Shown piece after piece: positions 36,763 to 45,329 of a stretch of DNA of 64,000 nt; positions within the stretch are counted from its first letter, which is position 1, and every line of letters starts with the position of its first letter. The stretch spans positions 1 to 64,000 of the forward strand of contig NZ_CANMUE010000010.1 in assembly GCF_947500975.1 (NCBI RefSeq), given 5' to 3'. Under the pieces are notes generated by a model that saw nothing but the letters and a program-made list of their open reading frames with translations, ran no database searches and was not told where the DNA came from. A program made the translations under genes and the position numbers. Source of the DNA: an uncultured Polaribacter sp. (GTDB taxonomy: Bacteria > Bacteroidota > Bacteroidia > Flavobacteriales > Flavobacteriaceae).

Positions 36763-37302
36763 ATGACAACACAACAAGTTTGGATTTCGTATTCTGAAGA
36801 TTTAAAAAGATTTATCATCAGCAAAGTAAAAAATTCTGCTATTGCTGATGATATTTTACAAGATACATTTATCAAAATTCATACAAAACTCCATACTTTA
36901 AAAGATATTACTAAATTAAAATCTTGGTGTTTTACAGTAGCCAGAAATTCGATTTTAGATTATTGGAAAGCAACAAATCAAACTTTTGAAATTGCTAATT
37001 TTGAAAAAGAGACAAAAATATCAGAAAACCTACACACAGAAAAAGATTGCTTAAGAGGCATCTTAAAAAACTTACCAAAAAAATATAGAGACCCACTGTT
37101 TTTATCAGATATAAAAGGATTAAAGCAACAAGAAGTTGCAGATCAATTACATCAATCTTTATCAACAACAAAGTCTCAAATTCAACGTGCAAGAAAATTA
37201 ATTGCAAAAGGTTTTATGGATTGTTGTGGATTTGTGATGAACAAGAAAGGGAATTTAGTTGGTGAGATTCAAGAAAAAAAAGATTGTAAAGTGTGTAGTT
37301 AA
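36763..37302 (+). CDS. SigZ-like ECF sigma factor
   Basis: A 179-residue ECF sigma factor. Region 2 (DDILQDTFIKIHTKL, LKSWCFTVARNSILDYW) and region 4 (DIKGLKQQEVADQLHQSLSTTKSQIQRARK) are complete. The tail carries CC near 153-154 and CxxC at 175-178, as in the SigZ group, suggesting metal or thiol sensing. No anti-sigma gene follows. It lies 2 nt after the Cys-rich peptide gene, so the two are almost certainly co-translated and may form a sensing pair. Confidence 0.85.
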   Translation: MTTQQVWISYSEDLKRFIISKVKNSAIADDILQDTFIKIHTKLHTLKDITKLKSWCFTVARNSILDYWKATNQTFEIANFEKETKISENLHTEKDCLRGILKNLPKKYRDPLFLSDIKGLKQQEVADQLHQSLSTTKSQIQRARKLIAKGFMDCCGFVMNKKGNLVGEIQEKKDCKVCS

Positions 37303-37412
37303 CTAAAACATTATTCTCAATTTCATATATTTAAAAACACTTAATTAAAAAAATCGAGCATTTTTATCTTAAAGATAATTGTATTTTTTTACAACTTACA
37401 AAACTTCTTTTT

Positions 37413-37525
37413 AAATCATTAATTTCTTATTTAGATTGAGTATTTTATTTTAAAGTATCTTTACGATACAAACTTCCCAAAATAAACTAAATTCAACTCA
37501 TGATTAAAAAAATATTATTGTTGTA
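37413..37525 (+). repeat. Duplicated leader, copy 1, with a truncated lipoprotein start
   Basis: About 113 nt closely matching 38193-38303 by eye: a promoter-like region, then ATG at 37500 and the same first codons as the 38278 lipoprotein gene. Here the frame stops after 8 codons (TAA at 37524-37526). It is a remnant of a duplicated 5' end and now sits 18 nt before another secreted-protein gene. Confidence 0.7.
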
Positions 37526-37543
37526 AAAAATTAAAATAAAAAA

Positions 37544-38122
37544 ATGACTAAAAATATACCATTATTATTTTTTTTGACTTTAGTTATGCTCTTTTCATTA
37601 AATATTTATTCTCAAGATTTGATTCCTTTAAAAGTCAATAATAGTTGGGAATATATTGAAAAAATTAAGGTAAAAGGTAAAATTATTAAAACTAATAAGT
37701 TGACCAGTAAAATAGAAAAAATTGTCAATTTCAATAATAAAAAATGGTTTTATATGACTGAACTTGGTTATAATTACATCGTAAGGAATGATCAAAAAGG
37801 ACAATATGAAATTGATACATTAAGAACTCTAAAAAATGGAGATTTTAAAGAAGTTTTAATGTTTAGAAATCCTAATAAATTAAATATGGATCCTTATAAA
37901 GTTTATGAGGAAATAAAAATTAAAATAGATAATAAAAAAACCGTCATAAAAACTGAATTAGGGAAGTTTGAATGTATAAAATATACGATATTTCCTAATG
38001 AACAAAATGAAAATGAATTCATTGAATTTTACTTCAAAGAAGGAATTGGAGTAATTTATCACAAATGGGTAGAATATGACAAAATAACCACATGTAAATT
38101 GGTTAGGTATGATATCAAATAA
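37544..38122 (+). CDS. Secreted protein of unknown function
   Basis: A 192-residue protein with a signal peptide (hydrophobic 5-19, cleavage near IYSQ). The mature part begins LIPLKVNNSWEYIEKIKVKGK and is rich in strands, resembling small secreted proteins that measure or bind unknown ligands. No family is recognised. It lies immediately behind the truncated leader copy 1 and may use that promoter (TATCTTTA box at 37456-37463). Confidence 0.6.
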   Translation: MTKNIPLLFFLTLVMLFSLNIYSQDLIPLKVNNSWEYIEKIKVKGKIIKTNKLTSKIEKIVNFNNKKWFYMTELGYNYIVRNDQKGQYEIDTLRTLKNGDFKEVLMFRNPNKLNMDPYKVYEEIKIKIDNKKTVIKTELGKFECIKYTIFPNEQNENEFIEFYFKEGIGVIYHKWVEYDKITTCKLVRYDIK

Positions 38123-38192
38123 TGTTTTCAACAATAGCTATAAACAATAAGAGGCTAGTGTCTAACCGAAAGTTTAGTTTACTAAGTCCGTC

Positions 38193-38303
38193 AAATCATT
38201 TATTTCTTATTTAGATACAATATTTATTTTAAAGTATCTTTGGAAACAAACATTCCAAAATAAACTAAATTTAGTTCATGATTAAAAAAATATTATTATT
38301 ACT
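38193..38303 (+). repeat. Duplicated leader, copy 2 (intact)
   Basis: The partner of copy 1, containing a perfect -10-like box TATCTTTG (38235-38242) and the start of the 38278 lipoprotein gene. The copies are 780 nt apart, with the 37544 gene between them. Confidence 0.7.
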
Positions 38304-38772
38304 CGTATTTACATTCACATTTATAAATTGCGAACAAAGTGAAATTATTGAAACGGATTCTGTTCAAATTTTGGGAGAATGGCAAATGTATAAAGAAGAA
38401 AATCTAGAATCTATTATAGATCAATGGACAGGAACAGAATGGACATATGTAGATAAATGGTTTCAAAATACAAGAGAAGATTCGCAAATAATTTTAGAAT
38501 TTAAAGAAGACGGAACCTTTATAGACCGTTATGCTGATGTAGAAGTAGCAAATGGAATTTGGGGTAAATTAAATGAAAATAATTACTATTTTGATTATGT
38601 ACAGGAAAATAACAACATAAATGAATCTCTAATAGATAGAAGGCTAATTAAGTTTTTTTGTGATAACACTTACTCAATTGAGATTGAGAATAATGACAGA
38701 GTTATATATTACTACAAAAAAATAGATACTACAGAATGCTCTGATGAAATAACTTATAAAGTAACCGATTAA
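38278..38772 (+). CDS. Lipocalin-like lipoprotein
   Basis: A 164-residue protein with a lipoprotein signal (hydrophobic 5-15, Cys at about 18 in FINC). The body (ILGEWQMYKEEN, IILEFKEDGTFIDRYADVE, GIWGKLNENNYYF) has the W-x(n)-G-F pattern of small lipocalin-like domains common in Bacteroidota. Function unknown. Its first codons match the truncated start at 37500, so this family has been duplicated locally. Confidence 0.65.
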   Translation: MIKKILLLLVFTFTFINCEQSEIIETDSVQILGEWQMYKEENLESIIDQWTGTEWTYVDKWFQNTREDSQIILEFKEDGTFIDRYADVEVANGIWGKLNENNYYFDYVQENNNINESLIDRRLIKFFCDNTYSIEIENNDRVIYYYKKIDTTECSDEITYKVTD

Positions 38773-38936
38773 GTAAATTAAAAATTTTGATAAACCTCAA
38801 TAGATTTATCAAAGAAAAGAACCATAAAATTCATTAATTAAAAGTTATAAATTATTAATACAACTTTGTTATTCCTATTAGGGTAAAAAACTATTTTCAC
38901 TATAATTTAATTACTTTTACTTTTTAAATTTTTAAA

Positions 38937-39758
38937 GTGAAAAACAAATCTCTTATAAGCAAAAAATTAGAAGATTTTTACAACAAAGCCTCAGAAGAAA
39001 CTCGCCTTGAAAAAGGAATGGGAATTTTTGAATTTGAACGTATAAAAGAACTGATAGAAATACATATTTCTAAACCTAAAACTACAATTATTGATGTGGG
39101 TGGCGGAACAGGAAAATATAGTGAATGGCTTGCCCAAAAAGGGCATGAAGTTCATTTAATTGAACCTGTTCTAAAACATATAAAACTTGCTGAAAAGAGA
39201 GCTAAAAAATTAAAAAATCCGTTTTCAGTTAAAACTGGAGAAGCTAAAAACTTACCTTATAAAAATGAATCTGCAGATTTAGTAATTCTACATGGACCTT
39301 TATATCATTTACAAAATAAAGAAGATAGAATTACTGCAATTTTAGAGGCAAAAAGAGTGCTAAAAAAGGGTGGAATTATTTTAGGTTTTGCAATAAATGC
39401 AACCTCTTCTACCGTTGTTGGGTTGATGAATGGAATGATACACGCAAACTCTTTTTTTGACATGTGTAAAAAAGAATTGACAACAGGAATACACGATGCG
39501 CCCAAAGATTTTCCGTTTCTTTTAGCTGATGCTTTTTATCATAAACCAGAAGATTTAAAAGCAGAGTTTCTAGAACAAAACCTAAACTTTATTAATCTTT
39601 TTGCAGTTGAAGGTATGATTTGGTTGGATAACGAATATTTTGCAAATATGTTAGATAAGAAAAAATCGAAGACATTAAAAGCGCTACAAACACTTACTCA
39701 AAATGATGAGTATTTGTTACCGTTTAGTCCTCATATGATGATTGCGGTTAAGAAATAG
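38937..39758 (+). CDS. SAM-dependent methyltransferase (GTG start)
   Basis: A 273-residue class I methyltransferase. The SAM-binding loop IIDVGGGTGKYSEWLA is at about 55-70, followed by VHLIEP and the ADLVILHGPLYHL motif. It starts on GTG; no ATG occurs before the conserved core. The substrate is unknown. Its stop overlaps the start of the next gene by one base (TAGTG), so it is probably coupled to the FAD monooxygenase, which suggests a shared small-molecule target. Confidence 0.75.
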   Translation: MKNKSLISKKLEDFYNKASEETRLEKGMGIFEFERIKELIEIHISKPKTTIIDVGGGTGKYSEWLAQKGHEVHLIEPVLKHIKLAEKRAKKLKNPFSVKTGEAKNLPYKNESADLVILHGPLYHLQNKEDRITAILEAKRVLKKGGIILGFAINATSSTVVGLMNGMIHANSFFDMCKKELTTGIHDAPKDFPFLLADAFYHKPEDLKAEFLEQNLNFINLFAVEGMIWLDNEYFANMLDKKKSKTLKALQTLTQNDEYLLPFSPHMMIAVKK

Positions 39759-41209
39759 TGGAAAAGATAAAAAGAAAAGAATATTTTTGGAATGTTTGTC
39801 AAAACTGTAAAGGTATTGGCAAAAAAAGGAGGAGCGTTCGAAAAAACATTCGCTTAGAGTACGAAAAAGCATTCAAACTATATTTAGAAACAGACAAAAA
39901 GGGAATACCGCCTATTAAACCTATAGGACTTTTACAAACTTGCCCTAACTGCAAGGGAACTGGTTTGGTTAAATCTACTTCTAAAGTTATTGTAAACAAA
40001 GAAAAATATCCGCACATTGCAATTATTGGTGGTGGAATTGGTGGCGTAGCACTTGCAGTTGCTTGTCTACATCGCGGAATTCCTTTTACGCTTTATGAAA
40101 GAGATAATAGTTTTAATCAACGATCACAAGGCTATGGTCTCACTTTACAACAAGCTAGCAAAATTATGTCGGGTTTTGGAATACTATCTTTAAATAAAGG
40201 TATAACTTCTACCAAACATATTGTTCATACCACAGATGGAAATATTATTGGTGAATGGGGAATTAGAAAATGGGGACGATCTAATAAAAAAGCATCTCCT
40301 AAAAGAACAAACATTCATATTGCTCGTCAATCTTTAAGATTAGAATTACTAAAACAATTAGATGGAAATGATGCTGTAAAATGGGGACATCAGTTATTAA
40401 ATTTTAGGGAGTCTGAAAACGGCACTATGAATTTAAATTTTTTAATAAAAAATGAAAATATAAATCTAAAAGCAGATATAGTTGTAGGTGCAGATGGTAT
40501 TAGAAGCTCAGTAAGAAAATTAATTATTGATGAAAATATTACCCCATTACGATACCTAGGTTGTATTGTTATCTTAGGAATTTGCCCATTAGAAGAATTA
40601 AAAAATGTTGAAAGTACTTTGCTAGATTCCGCAACAGTTTTTCAAACGGCTAATGGAAACGAAAGAATTTATATGATGCCATATGACTCAAAAACCATCA
40701 TGTGGCAACTTAGTTTTCCTTTGTCTGAAAAAGAAGCTAAAGAACTAAATAAAAAAGGCCCTAAAGCTCTAAAAAAAGAAGCGTGTAAAAGAACGCAATG
40801 GCATGATCCTATTCCTCAAATAATGGCAGCTACGAACCATGCTCTAATTTCTGGTTACCCTGTATATGATCGAGAATTACTAACACCAGATTTATTACAA
40901 AAAGAACCAAAAATTACTTTAATAGGAGATGCTGCACACCCAATGAGTCCTTTTAAAGGACAAGGAGCAAATCAAGCCTTATTAGACGCCTTAGCATTAG
41001 CAAAAGCCATCACTACAGAATGTAACTCTTTGCCTAGTTGGAAAGAAACTCGAACAAGAAAAAATATTTTATCTTCCTTTGAATCTGAAATGTTAGAACG
41101 AAGTGCATCTAAAGTAAAAAGTTCTGCCAAGGCAGTAAATTTATTACATTCTAAAACAGTTCTTGATAAAAGCGATGCCCCAAGAGGTAAAAATCGTAAG
41201 AAAAAATAA
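39758..41209 (+). CDS. FAD monooxygenase with an N-terminal CxxCxG module
   Basis: A 483-residue protein. Residues 14-21 and 62-69 carry paired CxxCxG motifs (CQNCKGIG, CPNCKGTG) like the DnaJ zinc ribbon. A PHBH/TetX-type FAD monooxygenase follows, with IIGGGIGGVALA at 88-99, GADGIRSSVR and GDAAHPMSPFKGQGAN. The family hydroxylates aromatic or polycyclic compounds using NADPH and oxygen. The zinc-like module at the N-terminus is unusual. It starts on GTG overlapping the upstream stop (TAGTG). Confidence 0.8.
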   Translation: MEKIKRKEYFWNVCQNCKGIGKKRRSVRKNIRLEYEKAFKLYLETDKKGIPPIKPIGLLQTCPNCKGTGLVKSTSKVIVNKEKYPHIAIIGGGIGGVALAVACLHRGIPFTLYERDNSFNQRSQGYGLTLQQASKIMSGFGILSLNKGITSTKHIVHTTDGNIIGEWGIRKWGRSNKKASPKRTNIHIARQSLRLELLKQLDGNDAVKWGHQLLNFRESENGTMNLNFLIKNENINLKADIVVGADGIRSSVRKLIIDENITPLRYLGCIVILGICPLEELKNVESTLLDSATVFQTANGNERIYMMPYDSKTIMWQLSFPLSEKEAKELNKKGPKALKKEACKRTQWHDPIPQIMAATNHALISGYPVYDRELLTPDLLQKEPKITLIGDAAHPMSPFKGQGANQALLDALALAKAITTECNSLPSWKETRTRKNILSSFESEMLERSASKVKSSAKAVNLLHSKTVLDKSDAPRGKNRKKK

Positions 41210-41324
41210 AAGAAGGCTTCAATGAATAAGTTTCTGATTTATTTGATGATGTTATAAAGAAATAATTAAAATTGTTTCTCTCTTTAATTTCAGATAACTT
41301 TGCTAATAAGAAACTAAAATAATT

Positions 41325-42995
41325 TTGCAACACTTTCAAACATTTAAAACTAATATTTCTGAAATTTCGCTTCCAGAAAAATTTACATTTCCTTTTTATT
41401 ATCAACCTCATCTTTTAGCAAAAATAGCAACCGAAGAACTACAAGACTATTTAGAAAATCAAACAGATTTTACTCATAATTTTGGATTTGATAAAAAAGA
41501 TAAAGAACTAGCTATCGGAAAAATGTTTGGGGTTCTGGTTGTAAAAAATCAACAAAATGAACTTGGTTATATTGCTGCTTTTTCTGGAAAACTAGCAGAT
41601 AAAAGCTTACCTAAAAAGTTTGTTCCTCCAATATTTAATATGAGAACCGAAGGTAGTTTTTATATTAAAGGAGAAAAAGAAATTGAACAAATTGGTGAAG
41701 AAATTAGTCTTTTAAAAAAAGATAGAAAGTATTTGTCTTTAAAAAAAACAGTTAAAAAACTAAAAAAAACTATTGATGAAGATTTAGCTTTTCAAAGAAA
41801 AAAAATGAAACTTTCTAAGCAAAATAGAAAAATCAGAAAAAGAACTGCAGAAAAAGAATTAAGTTTAAAAGATTTTGAAATTTTAAATAAAACCTTAATT
41901 CAAGAAAGTTTTAATCAGCAATTTTTCTATAAAGAATTGTTAGAATATTACGATAACAAGATTAAAAAAAGTAATCAACAATTAATTGATTTTGAGAATA
42001 AAATATCAGAATTAAAACAACGTAGAAAGAAAATTTCAGCTAAATTACAGACTACATTATTTGGAAAATATCAATTTTTAAATCAACATAAAGAAAAAAA
42101 AGGATTGCTTGCTATTTTTGATAATCCAGCAATAAAACCTCCTGCTGGTGCTGGTGATTGTTCTGCTCCAAAATTATTACAATATGCTTTTCAAAATGAA
42201 TTAACGCCAATTACAATGGCAGAATTTTGGTGGGGAACTTCGCCAAATTCAGAAATAAGAAAGCACAAAAATTTTTACCCAGCTTGTCAAGGCAGATGCA
42301 AACCTATTTTAAATCATATGCTACAAGACATAGAAATGGATGATAATTTATTATTAAAAAATCTGGGCGAAAAACAAGAACTTGAAATCATTTTTGAAGA
42401 TGATGTTATTATTATTGTAAATAAACCTGCTGAATTTTTATCAGTACCTGGAAAAGAAATTACAGACTCTGTGTATAGTAGAGTTAAAGAAAAATACCCA
42501 ACTGCAACTGGGCCTTTAATTGTACATCGATTAGATATGTCTACCTCAGGAATTTTAGTTTTAACAAAAACAAAAGAAGCTAATAAAATTGTTCAAAGTC
42601 AGTTTATAAAGAGAACCATAAAAAAGAGATATGTTGCTTTATTAGATGGGAATCTATCAGAAAATTCAGGTACTATAAATCTTCCTATGCGTTTGGATTT
42701 AGATGACAGACCAAGACAGTTGGTAGATTTTACTCACGGTAAAAATGCAAAAACCAAATGGAAAGTTATTGAAAGAGAAGACAATAAAACACGAGTTCAC
42801 TTTTTTCCAATTACGGGTAGAACTCATCAATTAAGAGTGCATGCAGCTCATAAAGAAGGTTTAAATGCATCTATTATTGGTGATGATTTGTATGGAAAAA
42901 AACAAAACAGATTGCATTTACATGCTGAGTTTATAGAGTTTGTGCATCCAACAACAAATAAATTAATTAGTTTTACTGTTAAAGCCAAATTTTAA
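41325..42995 (+). CDS. RluA-family pseudouridine synthase with a long coiled-coil extension
   Basis: A 556-residue protein. The C-terminal 200 residues are an RluA-type synthase with catalytic HRLDMSTSGIL and the GRTHQLRVHAA motif. It isomerises uridine in rRNA or tRNA; the site is not known. The N-terminal 350 residues are an extension with a Lys/Glu coiled coil (about 130-250) and a Cys-bearing segment (GDCSAPKLLQYA, ACQGRCKP). I used TTG at 41325 because the conserved SLPEKFTFPFYYQPH segment begins before any ATG. Confidence 0.85.
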   Translation: MQHFQTFKTNISEISLPEKFTFPFYYQPHLLAKIATEELQDYLENQTDFTHNFGFDKKDKELAIGKMFGVLVVKNQQNELGYIAAFSGKLADKSLPKKFVPPIFNMRTEGSFYIKGEKEIEQIGEEISLLKKDRKYLSLKKTVKKLKKTIDEDLAFQRKKMKLSKQNRKIRKRTAEKELSLKDFEILNKTLIQESFNQQFFYKELLEYYDNKIKKSNQQLIDFENKISELKQRRKKISAKLQTTLFGKYQFLNQHKEKKGLLAIFDNPAIKPPAGAGDCSAPKLLQYAFQNELTPITMAEFWWGTSPNSEIRKHKNFYPACQGRCKPILNHMLQDIEMDDNLLLKNLGEKQELEIIFEDDVIIIVNKPAEFLSVPGKEITDSVYSRVKEKYPTATGPLIVHRLDMSTSGILVLTKTKEANKIVQSQFIKRTIKKRYVALLDGNLSENSGTINLPMRLDLDDRPRQLVDFTHGKNAKTKWKVIEREDNKTRVHFFPITGRTHQLRVHAAHKEGLNASIIGDDLYGKKQNRLHLHAEFIEFVHPTTNKLISFTVKAKF

Positions 42996-43005
42996 AAATA
43001 GAAAC

Positions 43006-44967
43006 TTACCTCCTTTTTTTAGGAGCCCTACTCACCTTCTTCCTTCTTTTATTAAAAGGTATAGCATCATCAAAAGTATGTTGCGCTTTTTTATGAGTTG
43101 TTTTATTCTTTTTCCAAGAATTATTTTCTGGTAATAAACGCTTTAACAAATCTTGTCTTCCAACTTTGTTTAGGGTGTTTTTAATCCACTCTTTATTTTC
43201 TTTTTTGTACCAAAAGAAAAATTTATGTTGGTCTTCTTTTTCTTTTTTAGTTTTAGGAGTTTTTGTGGGCTTCAACGTATAAGGATGATATCCAGAATAA
43301 TAAATAACAGTTGCAACTGTCATTGGAGTTGGTGTAAAACCTTGAACTTGCTCTAACTGAAAACCCATATCTTTAGTCTCTGCAGCTAAATTTGCCATAT
43401 CTTCTACCTCACTTGCTGGGTGACTAGAAATAAAATAAGGAATCAATTGTAAGTTCAATTTCTTCTTTATATTTATTCTATCAAAACGCTCTTTAAACTT
43501 ATGAAAATAAGTAAAAGAAGGTTTACGCATTAATTTTAATACTGGATCAGAAGTATGCTCAGGAGCCACTTTTAATCGCCCAGAAACGTGTTTTGTCATT
43601 ACCTCTTCTGTATAGGCATCTAACTCTTTTGGATCTGCATTTTTATTAAATTCTGGCACCAACATATCGTGTCTAATTCCACTTCCAATAAAAGATTTTT
43701 TAATCTTCGGATGTTTATCAACTGCTTGATACAAATCCGTTAAAGGTTTATGTGAAGTATCTAAATTAGAACAAATTACAGGCGAAATACAACTTGGAGC
43801 AACACATTTATCGCAAATAGATTGTACTTTCCCTTTCATTTGATACATGTTTGCAGATGGCCCACCAATATCAGATAAATAACCTTTAAAGTCTGGCATA
43901 TTTGCCACTTTATCAATTTCTTTTAAAACAGATTCTTGACTTCTACTAGCAATAAATTTTCCTTGATGTGCAGAAATAGTACAAAAACTACATCCTCCAA
44001 AACACCCTCTATGAATGTTTATTGAAAATTTAATCATTTCAAACGCAGGAATTGGCCCACGCTTATCATACTTTGGATGCGGTAAACGTGTAAAAGGCAG
44101 ATCAAAAGAACCGTCAATTTCCTTTTCTGTCATTGTTGGAAAAGGTGGGTTTATCACCAAAGTCTTATCTCCTACTTCCTGAAAAATTCGTCTTGCTTTT
44201 AGTTTATTCGATTCCTGCTCAATTGTTTTAAAGTTAGATGCAAATGTCTTTTTATCTTTTAAACAAGCTTCATGAGAACTAATAGTTACATCATCCCAAT
44301 CTTTAACTACAGGAATTTTTTCTTTCTTTTTATCAATTAAAACAGCAGTTTGTTTTATATTTTTTAAGCTAGAAAAAGGAACACCTTTTTGTAACAATTC
44401 TACAATTTCTCGTAAAGGTTGTTCACCCATCCCGTACACCAACATATCAGCTTTAGAGGTTTCTAAAATTGTTGGCAACAACTTGTCAGACCAATAATCA
44501 TAATGGGTTACACGTCTTAAAGACGCTTCAATTCCTCCAATTAAAACAGGTACATCAGGAAACTTTTCTTTTAATATTTTTGAATATACAGACGTTGCAT
44601 AATCGGGTCTAAAACCTTTGTCTCCATTTGGAGTGTAGGCATCTTTATCTCGTCTTTTTTTACTAGCCGTGTAATTAGAAACCATTGGATCCATACAACC
44701 ACCTGTTGCACCAAAAAACAAACGAGGCTTTCCTAATTTTTCAAAATCTTGCAAATTATCATTTACACTAGGTTGTGGCACAATTGCCACACGCAAACCA
44801 TAACTTTCTAAAATTCTACCAATTACAGCTGGGCCAAAAGAAGGGTGATCTACATATGCATCACCACTAAAAAGAATTACATCTAACTGTTCCCAACCAC
44901 GAATTTTCACTTCTTTTTTTGTTGTTGGCAACCAATCGGTTAATTGATGTTTTTTAGTTTCTTGCAT
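43006..44967 (-). CDS. YgiQ family radical SAM protein
   Basis: A 653-residue radical SAM protein of the YgiQ family. CFGGCSFC, in the conserved RGCFGGCSFCTISAHQG block, provides the CxxxCxxC ligands for the 4Fe-4S cluster. A cobalamin-binding-like N-terminal domain and a Lys/Arg-rich C-terminus complete it. The substrate is unknown. I chose the ATG at 44967 (the frame extends three codons to TTG). A -10-like box ends 6 nt upstream, so its mRNA is probably leaderless. Confidence 0.9.
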   Translation of the reverse strand: MQETKKHQLTDWLPTTKKEVKIRGWEQLDVILFSGDAYVDHPSFGPAVIGRILESYGLRVAIVPQPSVNDNLQDFEKLGKPRLFFGATGGCMDPMVSNYTASKKRRDKDAYTPNGDKGFRPDYATSVYSKILKEKFPDVPVLIGGIEASLRRVTHYDYWSDKLLPTILETSKADMLVYGMGEQPLREIVELLQKGVPFSSLKNIKQTAVLIDKKKEKIPVVKDWDDVTISSHEACLKDKKTFASNFKTIEQESNKLKARRIFQEVGDKTLVINPPFPTMTEKEIDGSFDLPFTRLPHPKYDKRGPIPAFEMIKFSINIHRGCFGGCSFCTISAHQGKFIASRSQESVLKEIDKVANMPDFKGYLSDIGGPSANMYQMKGKVQSICDKCVAPSCISPVICSNLDTSHKPLTDLYQAVDKHPKIKKSFIGSGIRHDMLVPEFNKNADPKELDAYTEEVMTKHVSGRLKVAPEHTSDPVLKLMRKPSFTYFHKFKERFDRINIKKKLNLQLIPYFISSHPASEVEDMANLAAETKDMGFQLEQVQGFTPTPMTVATVIYYSGYHPYTLKPTKTPKTKKEKEDQHKFFFWYKKENKEWIKNTLNKVGRQDLLKRLLPENNSWKKNKTTHKKAQHTFDDAIPFNKRRKKVSRAPKKRR

Positions 44968-44973
44968 AAGTTG

Positions 44974-44981
44974 CAAAAATA
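44974..44981 (-). promoter_or_regulatory. Promoter box of the YgiQ gene
   Basis: TATTTTTG on the minus strand (44981-44974) fits TAnnTTTG and ends 6 nt before the ATG. No clear TTG lies 19 nt upstream. Confidence 0.45.
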
Positions 44982-45014
44982 CAAGAAATTAAATTGATTA
45001 AAATATTTTTTAGT

Positions 45015-45142
45015 AGCTATTTCCTGCTTTCACTACTCGCTTTTTTTAGTTTTGTTCTCGATACAAATTTGCTGAAAAAGCAAATTTACTCGAACTAAAA
45101 ACTAAAAAAGAGCTCAAACAAATCGTTCATTCAGGGCTAAGC
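45015..45142. repeat. Palindromic Bacteroidota-type repeat element
   Basis: About 128 nt starting AGCTATTTCCTGC and ending AGGGCTAAGC. It contains a long imperfect inverted repeat whose inner arms AAATTTGCT (45065-45073) and AGCAAATTT (45079-45087) are perfect. The composition and ends resemble the short palindromic repeats scattered through Flavobacteriia genomes (recognised from general experience). It fills the middle of the 353-nt gap between YgiQ and the BVMO gene. The rest of the gap holds nothing I can identify. Confidence 0.55.
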
Positions 45143-45329
45143 TTGTTTACATGCGTAAGTAAAAAACGATAAAATTGATTGCTGTACCATTTTATTAAAA
45201 TTAATTCTATCAAAAAAAATTGTATATTTCAAACTAAAATAATTAGTATAATTATTTACAAATCAATATAAAAAAATTGCAAAACACAATTTATTATATC
45301 TTTTTAAGTAGTATCCATAAATCAATTAA

